The notes under the pieces are model-generated. The model was not told the origin of the DNA. It saw only the letters and a program-made list of their open reading frames with translations, and made no database searches. Shown here in pieces: positions 51,864 to 61,100 of a DNA stretch of 64,000 bases (positions are counted from its first letter, which is position 1; each line of letters starts with the position of its first letter). The stretch is from UBA9647 sp049522195. Its GTDB lineage: Bacteria > Bacteroidota > Ignavibacteria > UBA10030. The translations under genes were made by a program, and so were the position numbers. The stretch is taken from positions 1-64,000 of the forward strand of contig JBEKOB010000001.1 in the NCBI GenBank assembly GCA_049522195.1, given 5' to 3'.

Positions 51864-53767
51864 AGACAAAAACAGGTAGCATACTCGCAAACGAGTGGTT
51901 CCTGGCAACGACAGCTGGACTGGTGTGCTTCGCTGTCTATCTGACGACGATGTGCCGGACAGTGTCATTCATCGATGCAGGAGAACTCGCTACTGTCGCA
52001 TCGCTCCTTGGAATCGCGCACCCCACCGGTTATCCTTTGTTCACCCTCGTTGCTCATTGTGCGCTTTGGGTCCCGATAAAGGGAGAAGAGGTTTTTCGTC
52101 TGAATGTCTTCTCCGCCGTTGTTGTGGCCGCCGCAGTGGGAGTGTTCTTCAGAGTGTTGATGGTGTTGTCGAGGATGTTACAGGCCCACAATCGTAAGGA
52201 CCGCGAAGTTGATCTTCAGACGAAACCGGTGACGCTCCTCGCCTCTTTCATCGCCTCTCTTGTCTTCGGTCTGAGCTCGACAGTCTGGGACCAGTCAGTT
52301 GCCGTCGAGGTTTATGGACTTCATCTCTTGCTGATTTCGCTGACCACTCTCTTTTTTCTCAGGGGGATCGAAGAGAGCGGACGTGAGGATCGGGAAATTC
52401 CGCGACGGCTGTTCGCCGCCGCATTTTTCCTCGGGCTCAGCTTTTCGAATCACCTTACTACGCTTCTCATCGTCCCAGCCCTTATCTATCTCTACATCTC
52501 TACTCATGGAATCGGTCGTGAATCGGCCATCCGGGCCCTGAAGCTCTTTCCTATCTTCTGTCTCGGTCTAAGTCCCTATCTCTATCTTCCCATCCGGTCG
52601 GGTGCGCATCCGCCGCTGGAATGGGGATTCCCGGCAGAGATTGAGCGGCTGTTCTGGCATGTATCCGGCAAACAATACCGGAGCTGGATGTTCTCGAGCT
52701 TTGACAGTGCCGAAAAACAATTGTCGTATTTCTTCAATCACTTTCCTTCTGAATTCAACTGGGTCTTGATCGCCATCTTGCTCTTCGGAATATGGACGTG
52801 TTTTAGATTGAACAGGAAGATCTTCTGGTTTCTTGTTGTGTCCCTTGTCGGTTGTCTCATCTACTCGATCAACTACGATATTCACGACATCGATTCGTAC
52901 TTCTTGCTTGCGTATGTGGTCGCTGGGATTTTCGTGTTCTTCGGTGCACTTGGCCTCCTGGGATTCCTGCCAGAGCGCCTTTCGACTCGTTCATTCGTAC
53001 TGGTGAGTTTCTTGCTGCTTGCATTGCCGGTTCTTCAGCTACTCAACAACCGAAAGGAAGTAAGCGAAGCGGATAACTATCTTGTCGCCGACTATACCCA
53101 CAACATCTTTTCGAACACGGGCGGGAATGCTCTCATTCTCTCCTACCAGTGGGACTATTTTGTCGCTTCTTCGCTCTATTTTCAGTTGGTGAGGCATGAA
53201 AGGTTGGATCTCACAATCGTTGACAAAGAGTTGCTGAGGAGGTCTTGGTACTTCATTTATCTCAAGGATCGCTTCCCGTGGCTTATAGAGCGCTCGAAAC
53301 GGGAGGTAGACGCCTTTCTGGCAGAGTTATTCAAATTTGAGCATGATCTTCCGTACGATCCGGGTGTCATTGAGGCCCGATATGTCGGGATGATCAATAG
53401 TTTCATAGACCAGTCGATCAAAGATCGACCTGTCTGTCTTGGGCCCGAGATTGAACCGGAATTCGGGCAGCAGTACAAGAGGGTTCCTGCTGGCCTTCTT
53501 TTCCGCCTATCGCAAGTTATTGATAACAAAGGCTTTGCACCTATCAAGATTGACTATCGGCCCTCATCATATGAGAGCCGTCTCACCTCTGGTATCCGTA
53601 GTCTTTATGCCAGGATGTTGACGGCGACGGGGGCTCATTTCATCACTCTCGGTCAAGTGTTGGAGGCCACCGACTGCATCGATAAAGCCCTATCAATTGA
53701 TCCAACCTTCTCGCCCGCCAGGGCTATCAGGGAACAAATCAACGTGGGGGGCCGTCAAGTAAAATAG
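51860..53767 (+). CDS. DUF2723-family polytopic membrane protein
   Basis: 635 residues, GTG start overlapping the glnE stop by 4 bases. The DUF2723 signature follows the first helix: FIDAGELATVASLLGIAHPT and then GYPLFTLVAHCALW, where the acidic residue sits in the first extracytoplasmic loop as in GT-C glycosyltransferases. Ten or more transmembrane helices reach to about residue 400. The soluble C-terminal part ends in a TPR-like pair (FITLGQVLEATDCIDKALSI). The family is related to protein O-mannosyltransferases; activity is unproven. It has no evident link to nitrogen control apart from its place. Confidence 0.92.
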   Translation: MKTKTGSILANEWFLATTAGLVCFAVYLTTMCRTVSFIDAGELATVASLLGIAHPTGYPLFTLVAHCALWVPIKGEEVFRLNVFSAVVVAAAVGVFFRVLMVLSRMLQAHNRKDREVDLQTKPVTLLASFIASLVFGLSSTVWDQSVAVEVYGLHLLLISLTTLFFLRGIEESGREDREIPRRLFAAAFFLGLSFSNHLTTLLIVPALIYLYISTHGIGRESAIRALKLFPIFCLGLSPYLYLPIRSGAHPPLEWGFPAEIERLFWHVSGKQYRSWMFSSFDSAEKQLSYFFNHFPSEFNWVLIAILLFGIWTCFRLNRKIFWFLVVSLVGCLIYSINYDIHDIDSYFLLAYVVAGIFVFFGALGLLGFLPERLSTRSFVLVSFLLLALPVLQLLNNRKEVSEADNYLVADYTHNIFSNTGGNALILSYQWDYFVASSLYFQLVRHERLDLTIVDKELLRRSWYFIYLKDRFPWLIERSKREVDAFLAELFKFEHDLPYDPGVIEARYVGMINSFIDQSIKDRPVCLGPEIEPEFGQQYKRVPAGLLFRLSQVIDNKGFAPIKIDYRPSSYESRLTSGIRSLYARMLTATGAHFITLGQVLEATDCIDKALSIDPTFSPARAIREQINVGGRQVK

Positions 53768-53810
53768 CGGGGGCTCTTCAGGAAAAACATGTATTTTCTC
53801 TTCTTTCCCG

Positions 53811-53838
53811 TTGACTATTTGGCAATTTTTGTTAAATT
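53811..53838 (+). promoter_or_regulatory. Promoter of the tRNA/rpmG/secE/nusG cluster
   Basis: TTGACT (53811-53816), a 16-base spacer and TAAATT (53833-53838) in an AT-rich stretch, about 108 bases before the first tRNA. It is the only good sigma-70-type box pair in this gap. Confidence 0.55.
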
Positions 53839-53945
53839 ATAAGGCTCAAGTTCCATCCATTTACCCTCAAATCATTAGGCTGCTGTCGTTTTTCTCTGTC
53901 CTGGTAATGAAGGACGCTATCAGCCAGTGGGGGTATCTGTGTGTT

Positions 53946-54018
53946 GCTGGCGTAGCTCAGTTGGTAGAGCAGCTGACTTGTAATCAGCAGGTCGACGGTC
54001 CGAATCCGCCCGCCAGCT
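53946..54018 (+). tRNA. tRNA-Thr(UGU)
   Basis: 73 bases with acceptor GCTGGCG/CGCCAGC, D-arm GCTC...GAGC and anticodon stem GCTGA/TCAGC with loop CTTGTAA (anticodon TGT at 53979-53981). CCA is not encoded. The T-arm is atypical: GACGG pairs with CCGCC, leaving one A-C mismatch, and the loop starts TCCG instead of TTCG, so position 55 is C. Confidence 0.93.
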
Positions 54019-54058
54019 CAATGCGAGTATTCTCCGCGCTTTGTGCGCGTGATATCTC

Positions 54059-54141
54059 GGGCAGGTAGCGAAGTGGTTAAACGCATCAGACTGTAAATCT
54101 GACGGCTCATGCCTTCGGAGGTTCGAATCCTTCCCTGCCCA
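54059..54141 (+). tRNA. tRNA-Tyr(GUA)
   Basis: 83 bases with a long class II variable arm. Acceptor GGGCAGG/CCTGCCC, anticodon stem TCAGA/TCTGA with loop CTGTAAA (anticodon GTA at 54093-54095), T-arm GGAGG-TTCGAAT-CCTTC. CCA is not encoded. Confidence 0.97.
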
Positions 54142-54143
54142 CA

Positions 54144-54179
54144 GCGAATTTCGAATTGCGGATTTCAAATTTCGAATTT
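54144..54179 (+). repeat. tRNA-spacer repeat, copy A
   Basis: A 27-base core at 54152-54178, beginning CGAATTGCGGATTT, is repeated at 54317-54343 with a single difference. It fills the start of the spacer between tRNA-Tyr and tRNA-Gly. The sequence is rich in TTCGAA/GAATT palindromes. Confidence 0.75.
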
Positions 54180-54215
54180 GGCCAGAGTTGCGATCGATTG
54201 ATTCGCAATCGACTT

Positions 54216-54288
54216 GCGGGAGTAACTCAGTTGGTAGAGTCACAGCCTTCCAAGCTGTTGGTCGCGGGTTCGAGTCCCGTCTCCCGCT
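54216..54288 (+). tRNA. tRNA-Gly(UCC)
   Basis: 73 bases. Acceptor GCGGGAG/CTCCCGC, anticodon stem ACAGC/GCTGT with loop CTTCCAA (anticodon TCC at 54249-54251), T-arm GCGGG-TTCGAGT-CCCGT. CCA is not encoded. Confidence 0.97.
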
Positions 54289-54315
54289 CAAGGCTGACCT
54301 AAAAGCAGGACGATT

Positions 54316-54345
54316 GCGAATTGCGGATTTGAAATTTCGAATTGG
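54316..54345 (+). repeat. tRNA-spacer repeat, copy B
   Basis: The 27-base core at 54317-54343 equals that of copy A except for one base. A diverged inverted relative (copy C, GACAATTCGAAATCCGAAAT) lies at about 54364-54400, just before tRNA-Thr(GGU). All three occupy the spacers around tRNA-Gly. Confidence 0.75.
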
Positions 54346-54402
54346 TGTATGCGCTACGCTGTTCAATTCGCAATTGACAATTCGAAATCCGAAATCACAA
54401 AT

Positions 54403-54475
<73 letters not shown>

Positions 54476-54521
54476 CAGGGTATCAACGAACAGAGTTTTT
54501 TCATAAGCGGAGTCGAACGTC

Positions 54522-54671
54522 GTGAGAGATATCATCACATTAGAATGCTCAACCTGCAAACGCAGAAACTACAGTGCCACAAAAAACAAGAAGCTGCAGA
54601 CCGGCCGGGTTGAGTACAAGAAATACTGCAAGTGGTGCAAGAAACGCACGCCCCACAAAGAAACGAAGTGA
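54522..54671 (+). CDS. rpmG: 50S ribosomal protein L33
   Basis: 49 residues from GTG 54522, with GGAG about 9 bases upstream. It begins RDIITLECSTCKRRNYSATK and ends KKYCKWCKKRTPHKETK. Two Cys-x2-Cys pairs (9/12 and 35/38) form the zinc ribbon of the Cys-containing L33 type. It is a small basic protein of the large subunit near the E site. Its place between tRNA-Thr(GGU) and tRNA-Trp is the usual location of rpmG before secE and nusG, but the tuf gene often found upstream is missing. Confidence 0.96.
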   Translation: MRDIITLECSTCKRRNYSATKNKKLQTGRVEYKKYCKWCKKRTPHKETK

Positions 54672-54740
54672 CACGCCCCGGTTGGTAGACTCCTTGCGCT
54701 CTGTCTAAAGGATGCCTGCTCTTCCCTGGGAAAGTTTCCT

Positions 54741-54813
54741 ACGTCAGTGGCTCAATTGGTAGAGCAGCGGTCTCCAAAACCGCAGGTTGGGGGTTCGAGT
54801 CCCTCCTGACGTG
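54741..54813 (+). tRNA. tRNA-Trp(CCA)
   Basis: 73 bases. Acceptor ACGTCAG/CTGACGT, anticodon stem GCGGT/ACCGC with loop CTCCAAA (anticodon CCA at 54774-54776), T-arm GGGGG-TTCGAGT-CCCTC. Discriminator G. The 3' CCA is not encoded. It lies between rpmG and secE, a widely conserved position. Confidence 0.97.
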
Positions 54814-54868
54814 CTCGTATGCAGTGCGGTCGTATTCATGAACGTGACATCCATCTGCGTGGTGAACA

Positions 54869-55051
54869 ATGAAAGAGAAGATACTAAATTTTTTCAACGA
54901 TGTAGTAAAGGAGATGGGGAAGGTGACGTGGCCAACGCGGGATGAGCTCGCAGAATCCACGAAGGTCGTCATCATCGTCTGCGTCATCATTTCGGTATTT
55001 ACCTGGGGTGTTGACACACTGCTCTCCGCAGCGCTCAAGGCGATCCTGTAA
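54869..55051 (+). CDS. secE: Preprotein translocase subunit SecE
   Basis: 60 residues, the short single-span form. The amphipathic helix carries EMGKVTWPTRDELAESTKVV, the SecE hallmark, and one transmembrane segment follows (VIIVCVIISVFTWGVDTLL). SecE clamps SecY in the inner-membrane translocon. It is followed 20 bases later by nusG, the standard arrangement. Confidence 0.97.
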   Translation: MKEKILNFFNDVVKEMGKVTWPTRDELAESTKVVIIVCVIISVFTWGVDTLLSAALKAIL

Positions 55052-55071
55052 CCCGAGGAAGGACAAGAGAG

Positions 55072-55605
55072 TTGAATAAGCGCTGGTACGTTGTTCGAAC
55101 ATACTCAGGCCACGAGGCGAAGGTGAAGGCATACCTCGAATCGGAGACCGCCCGCATGAATCTGGGCGAGCGCCTCTCGAGCGTCATGATCCCTTCGGAA
55201 AAAGTCATCGAGGTCAAAGACGGGAAAAAGAAAGCCAAAGTGAAAAACTTTTTCCCGGGCTATGTTCTGGTGGAAGCGGTGCTCGACAAGGAGACGATTC
55301 ACCTGATTCTCGAGGCGCCGTCGGTCCTCGGCTTCGTGCCGGACAAGAATAATCCCGCTCCGCTGCAGCCCGACGAGGTGCGGCGGCTGATTGGAAAGAT
55401 GGAAGCGAAGGAAGATGTCGAGCTGGTGGAGATCCCCTTTCGCATGGGAGATCCCGTGAAAGTCGTCGAAGGTCCCTTCAACAATTTCTCCGGTTTTGTA
55501 CAGGAAGTGAATCCGGAGAAGATGAAGGTGAAGGTGATGGTGAGTATTTTCGGACGAAAGACGCCGGTGGAACTGGATTTCGTCCAGGTGGAACTGGAAA
55601 AGTAG
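55072..55605 (+). CDS. nusG: Transcription termination/antitermination factor NusG
   Basis: 177 residues from TTG 55072 with GAGGAAGGA upstream. The NGN domain begins RWYVVRTYSGHEAKVKAYLE and has KNFFPGYVLVEAVLD. The C-terminal KOW domain has GDPVKVVEGPFNNFSGFVQE. NusG binds RNA polymerase and couples it to Rho or to the ribosome through S10. It ends with TAG, showing that amber is a functional stop in this genome. Confidence 0.97.
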   Translation: MNKRWYVVRTYSGHEAKVKAYLESETARMNLGERLSSVMIPSEKVIEVKDGKKKAKVKNFFPGYVLVEAVLDKETIHLILEAPSVLGFVPDKNNPAPLQPDEVRRLIGKMEAKEDVELVEIPFRMGDPVKVVEGPFNNFSGFVQEVNPEKMKVKVMVSIFGRKTPVELDFVQVELEK

Positions 55606-55654
55606 CATTAGACTTCGTAGGCCGTTCTATATCAGAGAGAGAGGTAGATCGTTT

Positions 55655-56080
55655 ATGGCGAAAAAAGTAACAGGGTTCATCAAGCTCCAGATTCCTGCCG
55701 GTCAGGCGAATCCGGCACCTCCGGTCGGTCCGGCCCTCGGTCAAAAGGGCGTGAACATCATGGAGTTCTGCAAGCAGTTCAACGCCAGGACCAAGGAACA
55801 GCAAGGCCTGATCATCCCGGTGATCATCACCGTCTTCAGTGATAAGTCGTTCACGTTTATCACCAAGACGCCACCGGCAGCGACATTGCTCCTGAAAGCG
55901 GCGAAGATCGAGAAGGGCTCCGGCGAACCGAATCGCAACAAGGTTGGCAAGGTCACAAAGAAGCAGGTTCGCGAGATCGCCGAATCAAAGATGGTTGACC
56001 TGAATGCAGCTTCAGTCGAAGCCGCGATGAGCATGGTCGCTGGGACTGCTCGCAGCATGGGCATCACGGTTGAAGAATAA
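55655..56080 (+). CDS. rplK: 50S ribosomal protein L11
   Basis: 141 residues, normal length. The N-terminal part has FIKLQIPAGQANPAPPVGPA and LGQKGVNIMEFCKQFN, and the C-terminal rRNA-binding domain ends MVAGTARSMGITVEE. L11 forms the GTPase-associated centre with L10 and L12. It is followed 32 bases later by rplA in the conserved L11-L1-L10-L7/L12 order. Confidence 0.98.
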   Translation: MAKKVTGFIKLQIPAGQANPAPPVGPALGQKGVNIMEFCKQFNARTKEQQGLIIPVIITVFSDKSFTFITKTPPAATLLLKAAKIEKGSGEPNRNKVGKVTKKQVREIAESKMVDLNAASVEAAMSMVAGTARSMGITVEE

Positions 56081-56112
56081 TCAACACGCGCACGGAAAGT
56101 GAGATTCATTGT

Positions 56113-56808
56113 ATGAGAACTCGAAGCAAGCGCTACAAAACGGTAGCGACAAAGATTGAAAACAAGAGCTACACGATCGCCGACGCAGTGCAGAAGGTGA
56201 AAGAAACTGCCAGCGCAAAGTTCGCCGAAGGCGTCGATATCGCCGTCCGTCTGGGAGTCGATCCGAAGAAGGCCGACCAGGCCATCCGCGGAACGGTCGC
56301 GCTGCCGCATGGCATCGGAAAGGCAGTTCGCGTGCTCGTGGTTGCCAAACCGCCGAAGGACGACGAAGCGAGGGCAGCCGGCGCTGACCATGTCGGATTC
56401 CAGGACTACCTGGAGAAAATCCAGCAGGGTTGGGCAGACGTGGATGTCATCATCGCGACACCGGATGTTATGGGCGATCTCGGAAAGCTCGGGAGAATCC
56501 TCGGCCCCCGCGGCCTGATGCCAAACCCGAAAAGCGGCACCGTAACGGCCGACGTCGGGAAGGCAGTCAAGGAAGTCAAGGCTGGAAAAATTGAATTCCG
56601 TGTCGACAAAGCCGGCATCGTGCACGCCACGGTCGGCAAAGCGAGTTTTGAAAAGGATAAGCTGGTTGAAAACATCCAGTCATTCCTTACGACCATCGTT
56701 CGCCTGAAGCCCTCGACGGCAAAAGGAACGTATATCAAGAGTATCGCGATCTCCACAACGATGGGACCCGGGGTCCACATCGATCGTGGCGAAGTCGCGG
56801 GTCACTAA
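56113..56808 (+). CDS. rplA: 50S ribosomal protein L1
   Basis: 231 residues, normal length. Family segments are DIAVRLGVDPKKADQAIRGT, ATPDVMGDLGKLGRILGPRG with LMPNPKSGTV, and KGTYIKSIAISTTMGPGVHI at the end. L1 builds the mobile stalk at the E site. In many bacteria it also represses its own operon by binding the mRNA; no L1 target copy was sought here. Confidence 0.98.
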   Translation: MRTRSKRYKTVATKIENKSYTIADAVQKVKETASAKFAEGVDIAVRLGVDPKKADQAIRGTVALPHGIGKAVRVLVVAKPPKDDEARAAGADHVGFQDYLEKIQQGWADVDVIIATPDVMGDLGKLGRILGPRGLMPNPKSGTVTADVGKAVKEVKAGKIEFRVDKAGIVHATVGKASFEKDKLVENIQSFLTTIVRLKPSTAKGTYIKSIAISTTMGPGVHIDRGEVAGH

Positions 56809-56945
56809 GAACGAACTTACGCACTCACATCTCTAACGGACGAAGTCCGGTGCCCGAGCGATCGGGGCTTCTCATCGGTCTTCACAGGTCGGGCGGTATC
56901 AGACCTGCACGTTGTGAACACCATTAGTCATCTGGAAGGTATCTC
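56809..56945 (+). promoter_or_regulatory. Ribosomal protein L10 leader (autoregulatory region)
   Basis: 137 bases before rplJ with several possible stems: CGGAC-GAA-GTCCG (56837-56849), CCCGA-GCGA-TCGGG (56853-56866) and AGGTC...GACCT (about 56886-56907). The position and multi-stem layout match the known L10 leader that binds L10-L12 and controls rplJL expression. The exact kink-turn was not verified. Confidence 0.55.
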
Positions 56946-57467
56946 ATGAACCGATCGGACAAAGAGGCGATCGTAGCGGAAGTTGCCGAACGGGCCGCGC
57001 GTGCGACTGCTATGTACTTTGCCGACTTCACCGGGCTGACTGTCGAAGAGGCGACTGAACTTCGACGTGAGTTCCGGAAAGCCGGTGTGGAGTACAGGGT
57101 GGTGAAGAACACGCTCGCGAAGAAAGCCCTGGAGCAAGTGACCGGGTACGATCGTGTGTTTGAAAAGCTGGTCGGGCCGACTGGGATTGCTTTCAGTTAC
57201 GGTGACGCAGTAGCTCCCGCAAAGATCATCAAGAAGTTCAGTGATAAATCGGGCAAGCTGAAACTCAAAGCTGCCGTTCTTGAGAAGCAGGTCTTTGACG
57301 GATCACGATTGGATGAACTCTCCAAGTTGCCAACCCGCGCCGAGTTGATGGCGGGCGTCCTTGGAAGCATCCAGGCACCAATGACCGGCATCGTCGGAGC
57401 CATCGGTGCGGTGATGCGGGATCTTGTCAACGTGATTGACGCAATCGAGAAGAAGAAAGCGGCCTAG
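56946..57467 (+). CDS. rplJ: 50S ribosomal protein L10
   Basis: 173 residues with GGAAGG upstream of the ATG. It begins NRSDKEAIVAEVAERAARAT and AMYFADFTGLTVEEATELRR, the L10 rRNA-binding domain, and ends in the helix that anchors L12 dimers (VMRDLVNVIDAIEKKKAA). L10 is the base of the L12 stalk and the autoregulator of the operon. It ends in TAG. Confidence 0.98.
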   Translation: MNRSDKEAIVAEVAERAARATAMYFADFTGLTVEEATELRREFRKAGVEYRVVKNTLAKKALEQVTGYDRVFEKLVGPTGIAFSYGDAVAPAKIIKKFSDKSGKLKLKAAVLEKQVFDGSRLDELSKLPTRAELMAGVLGSIQAPMTGIVGAIGAVMRDLVNVIDAIEKKKAA

Positions 57468-57509
57468 CCACTCACCAAGTTTGAACATTCTTAACCAAGG
57501 AGAAATACA

Positions 57510-57887
57510 ATGTCAGCAGTTGCAGAAATTGTCGAAAAAATTGAAAAGTTGACTCTGCTCGAAGCAGCCGAGTTGAAGAAGGCACTCGAAGAGAAGTTTG
57601 GCGTGACCGCCGCAGCCCCGATGATGTTCGCGGGTGCAGCTCCCTCAGCCGCCGCAGCACCTGCGGTCGAAGAGAAGACTGAGTTCACGGTCGAACTGAA
57701 AAGCGCCGGTGCCCAGAAGATCAACGTTATCAAGGTTGTCCGTGCAGCAACCGGACTCGGACTGAAGGAAGCCAAGGACCTCGTTGACGGCGCCCCGAAA
57801 GTCGTGAAGGAAGGTCTCAATAAGGATGAGGCAGAGAAGTTGAAGAAAGAGATCGAAGAAGCTGGTGGAGCGGTTGAGTTGAAGTAA
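57510..57887 (+). CDS. rplL: 50S ribosomal protein L7/L12
   Basis: 125 residues with AAGGAG before the ATG. An N-terminal dimerisation domain (EIVEKIEKLTLLEAAELKKA), an Ala-rich hinge (AAPSAAAAPAVEEK) and the conserved C-terminal domain (VIKVVRAATGLGLKEAKDLV) with its factor-binding helix. The multimeric stalk protein recruits translation GTPases. Confidence 0.98.
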   Translation: MSAVAEIVEKIEKLTLLEAAELKKALEEKFGVTAAAPMMFAGAAPSAAAAPAVEEKTEFTVELKSAGAQKINVIKVVRAATGLGLKEAKDLVDGAPKVVKEGLNKDEAEKLKKEIEEAGGAVELK

Positions 57888-57969
57888 CGCTTGCCCATGT
57901 TCTGGTTCGAACTTTTCCTTTTTCAACGCTGTTGAATACTAGAAGAAAAATCTGGCGGACAGTGCAAGT

Positions 57970-58022
57970 CTCAAAGCCGATGGTTTCCTCGCTTCAGAGC
58001 GGGAGCGAGCCATCGGCTTGAG
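57970..58022 (+). promoter_or_regulatory. Large hairpin in the rplL-rpoB spacer
   Basis: CTCAAAGCCGATGG (57970-57983) pairs with CCATCGGCTTGAG (58010-58022) with one bulged A; inside it CTCGCT (57988-57993) pairs with AGCGAG (58004-58009). No T-tract follows. In E. coli this spacer holds an attenuator and an RNase III site that adjust the ratio of ribosomal proteins to polymerase; this hairpin is a structural candidate for the same job. Confidence 0.6.
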
Positions 58023-58151
58023 CTATCTTTGGAGAGCAGCTTTCACGAGCCCCTTTCAAGCTGACTCGAAGCCTGCCGGATCCCCAGATTTCAACGATTT
58101 TCGGGCTCTTGCTGTTAGGTTCATTTATCCATTTCAAAAGGAGTGGTTGAA

Positions 58152-61100
58152 TTGAAGAACCAATCCAATGGCTCAGAGGGTCGAATCTCGTTCGGCCGCA
58201 TTCCATCGGTTATCGAAACGCCGGACCTGCTCAACGTCCAGATCGACTCGTTCAGCAAGTTTCTGCAGTCGGACGTCCCGCCGCATCGGCGGAAGAAGCA
58301 TGGCCTGCAGCAAGTATTTGAAATGAATTTCCCGATTACCGACGCCCGGGAGAACTTCCTGTTGGAGTTTGCGGAGTACTACGTCGAGAAACCGAAATAC
58401 TCCGTCGTCGAATGCCAGGAGCGCGGACTGACCTATTCCGTTCCCCTCAAAGCAAAATTGCGCCTCTCTTCGAAGAGGGAGGGCAGCCAGGAATTCACCG
58501 ATACCGTCGAGCAGGAAGTGTATCTTGGCAACCTGCCCGCGATGACGATGCGCGGCACGTTCATCATTAACGGAGCGGAACGTGTCGTGGTCAGCCAGCT
58601 TCATCGCTCGCCCGGCGTCTTCTTCGGCGAATCCGTTCACCCGAACGGAACGCTGATGTATTCGGCACGCATCATCCCGTTCCGCGGTTCGTGGGTTGAG
58701 TTCTCCACGGACATCAACAATGTGATGTACGCTTACATTGACCGGAAAAAGAAGTTCCCGGTCACAACCCTGTTGCGCGCACTCGGATATTCATCCGATG
58801 ACGAGATCCTCGACCTCTTTGACCTTGTTGAGGAGATCGAAGCGAACAAGGTCAACCTGAAAGACTACGTCGGCCGGACGATATGCAGCGACGTGTTTGA
58901 CAAGAAGACTGGCGAAATCTTCATCAACAAGGACGCGAAGCTTACCGAAGAGAATCTCAAGCAGATCAAGAAGGCTGAGATCAAGAAGATTCGCCTCCTG
59001 AAGTCGGAAGCCACCGATTCACGGTCGGTTATCGCCAACACGATTTTGCGCGACGTCGCCCGTTCCGAAGAAGATGCCCTCGAAACAATCTACTCACAAC
59101 TCCGTTCCGGCGAAGCACCGGACCTGGAAACGGCGAAAAACCTGATCGATCGGTTGTTCTTCAACCCGAAGCGGTACGATCTCGGTGATGTCGGCCGTCA
59201 TCGCATGAACGCGAAACTCGGTTTGACGATCAAAGAGGACGTCACGACTCTTACCCGCGAAGACATCGTCGCCATCGTGAAATATCTCATCGATCTTCAG
59301 CAGGGGAAGAAAACGGTCGACGATATCGATCACCTCGGCAATCGCCGCGTCCGGACTGTCGGCGAGCAGCTTGCGCAACAATTCAACGTCGGTCTCTCGC
59401 GTATGACGCGCACGATCCGTGAGCGCATGAACCTTCGCGATAGCGAAACCATCACGCCGCAGGACCTGGTCAACGCACGGACGATCACAAGCGTGATCAA
59501 TGCGTTCTTCGGGACAAACCAGCTTTCACAGTTCATGGACCAAACCAATCCTCTGGCGGAGATGACGCACAAGCGCCGTGTGTCTGCCCTTGGACCCGGA
59601 GGTCTGACGAGAGAGCGCGCTGGATTCGAAGTGCGTGACGTTCACTATACGCACTACGGCCGGTTGTGCCCGATCGAGACGCCGGAAGGCCCGAACATCG
59701 GACTGATTTCTTCACTTTGCATCCACGCCCGGATCAACGATTTCGGCTTCATCGAGACCCCGTACCGAAAGGTGAAGGGGGGGAGGGTGACTGAGGAGAT
59801 CGATTTCCTTGCAGCTGAGAAGGAAGACGAAGTGACGATCGCTCAGGCGAACGCGCCGCTCGACGAGCGCGGTCGTTTCCGTGAAGACAGAGTCAAATCC
59901 CGGTTCCAGAGCGATTACCCGCTCGCTGAGCCGGACAAGATCCAGTACATGGATGTTGCCCCGAACCAGATCGTCAGCGCTGCAGCTGCCTTGATCCCGT
60001 TCCTCGAGCACGATGACGCCAACCGCGCTCTGATGGGCTCGAACATGCAACGCCAGGCCGTACCGTTGTTGACGCCGATGGCACCGATCGTCGGCACGGG
60101 ACTCGAAGAAAAACTCGCTCGCGATTCCCGGACAATCATTGCCGCAGAACGCAATGGCATCGTGGAGTCAGTGACGGCGGATGCGATCATCGTGCAGTAC
60201 GACATCGACGAAAACAGCACCGAGGCGATCATCAGCTTTGATGACAAGCGCCGCGTTGAATACAAGCTTACGAAATTCTTCCGCACCAACCAGGATACCT
60301 GCATCAACCAGAAGCCGATGGTGAAAGAGGGAGACCGCATCAAGCGCGGTGATGTCCTGTCAGACGGCTGTGCTACCAACGAAGGTGAGCTGGCGCTTGG
60401 AAGGAATGTCCTTGTTGCCTTCATGCCGTGGCGTGGATATAACTTCGAAGATGCTATCGTCATAAGCGAGCGGATTGTCGCAGAAGACGTCTTCACGTCA
60501 ATTCACATCGAGGAATTCGAGCTTCAAGTCCGCGACACAAAACGCGGTGAAGAAGAACTGACTCGTGAAATTCCGAACGTCAGCGAGGAAGCGACGAAGG
60601 ACCTCGATGAGAACGGTATCGTCCGCATCGGTGCAGAAGTGAACGAAGGTGACATCCTGATCGGCAAGATCACGCCGAAGGGCGAGACCGATCCGACGCC
60701 GGAAGAAAAGCTGCTGAAAGCGATCTTCGGTGAAAAAGCCGGCGATGTGAAGGATGCATCGTTGAAGGCGCCTCCGGGAATGAAGGGCGTCGTCATTTCG
60801 ACCAAGTTGTTCAGCCGCAAGAAGAAGGATACCGAGAGCAAGAAGGAAGACAAGAAGCGGCTCGAATCGCTCGATCGTTCACGACGGAAAGACCTGAAAG
60901 AGCTCCAGGAAAAACTCGGAAAGAAGCTCGAGCAGCTCCTGACCGGCGAAAAGTCGGTCGGTATCCGTGACAATGATGGCAATGTCATCATTCGTAGCGG
61001 AACAGCATTGAAGGAAGAATCCTTCAAGTCGCTCGAGAACGTGGATGCCCTCGACTACAATCAGGACTGGGTTGACGACAAGCGGAAGAACAACCTCGTC

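Noticed and set aside
54739..55038. 99-codon minus-strand ORF
   Set aside because: Antisense to tRNA-Trp and secE; RRDSNPQPAVLETA is again the tRNA-antisense artefact.
55741..56625. 294-codon minus-strand ORF
   Set aside because: Antisense to rplK and rplA, both unmistakable ribosomal protein genes.
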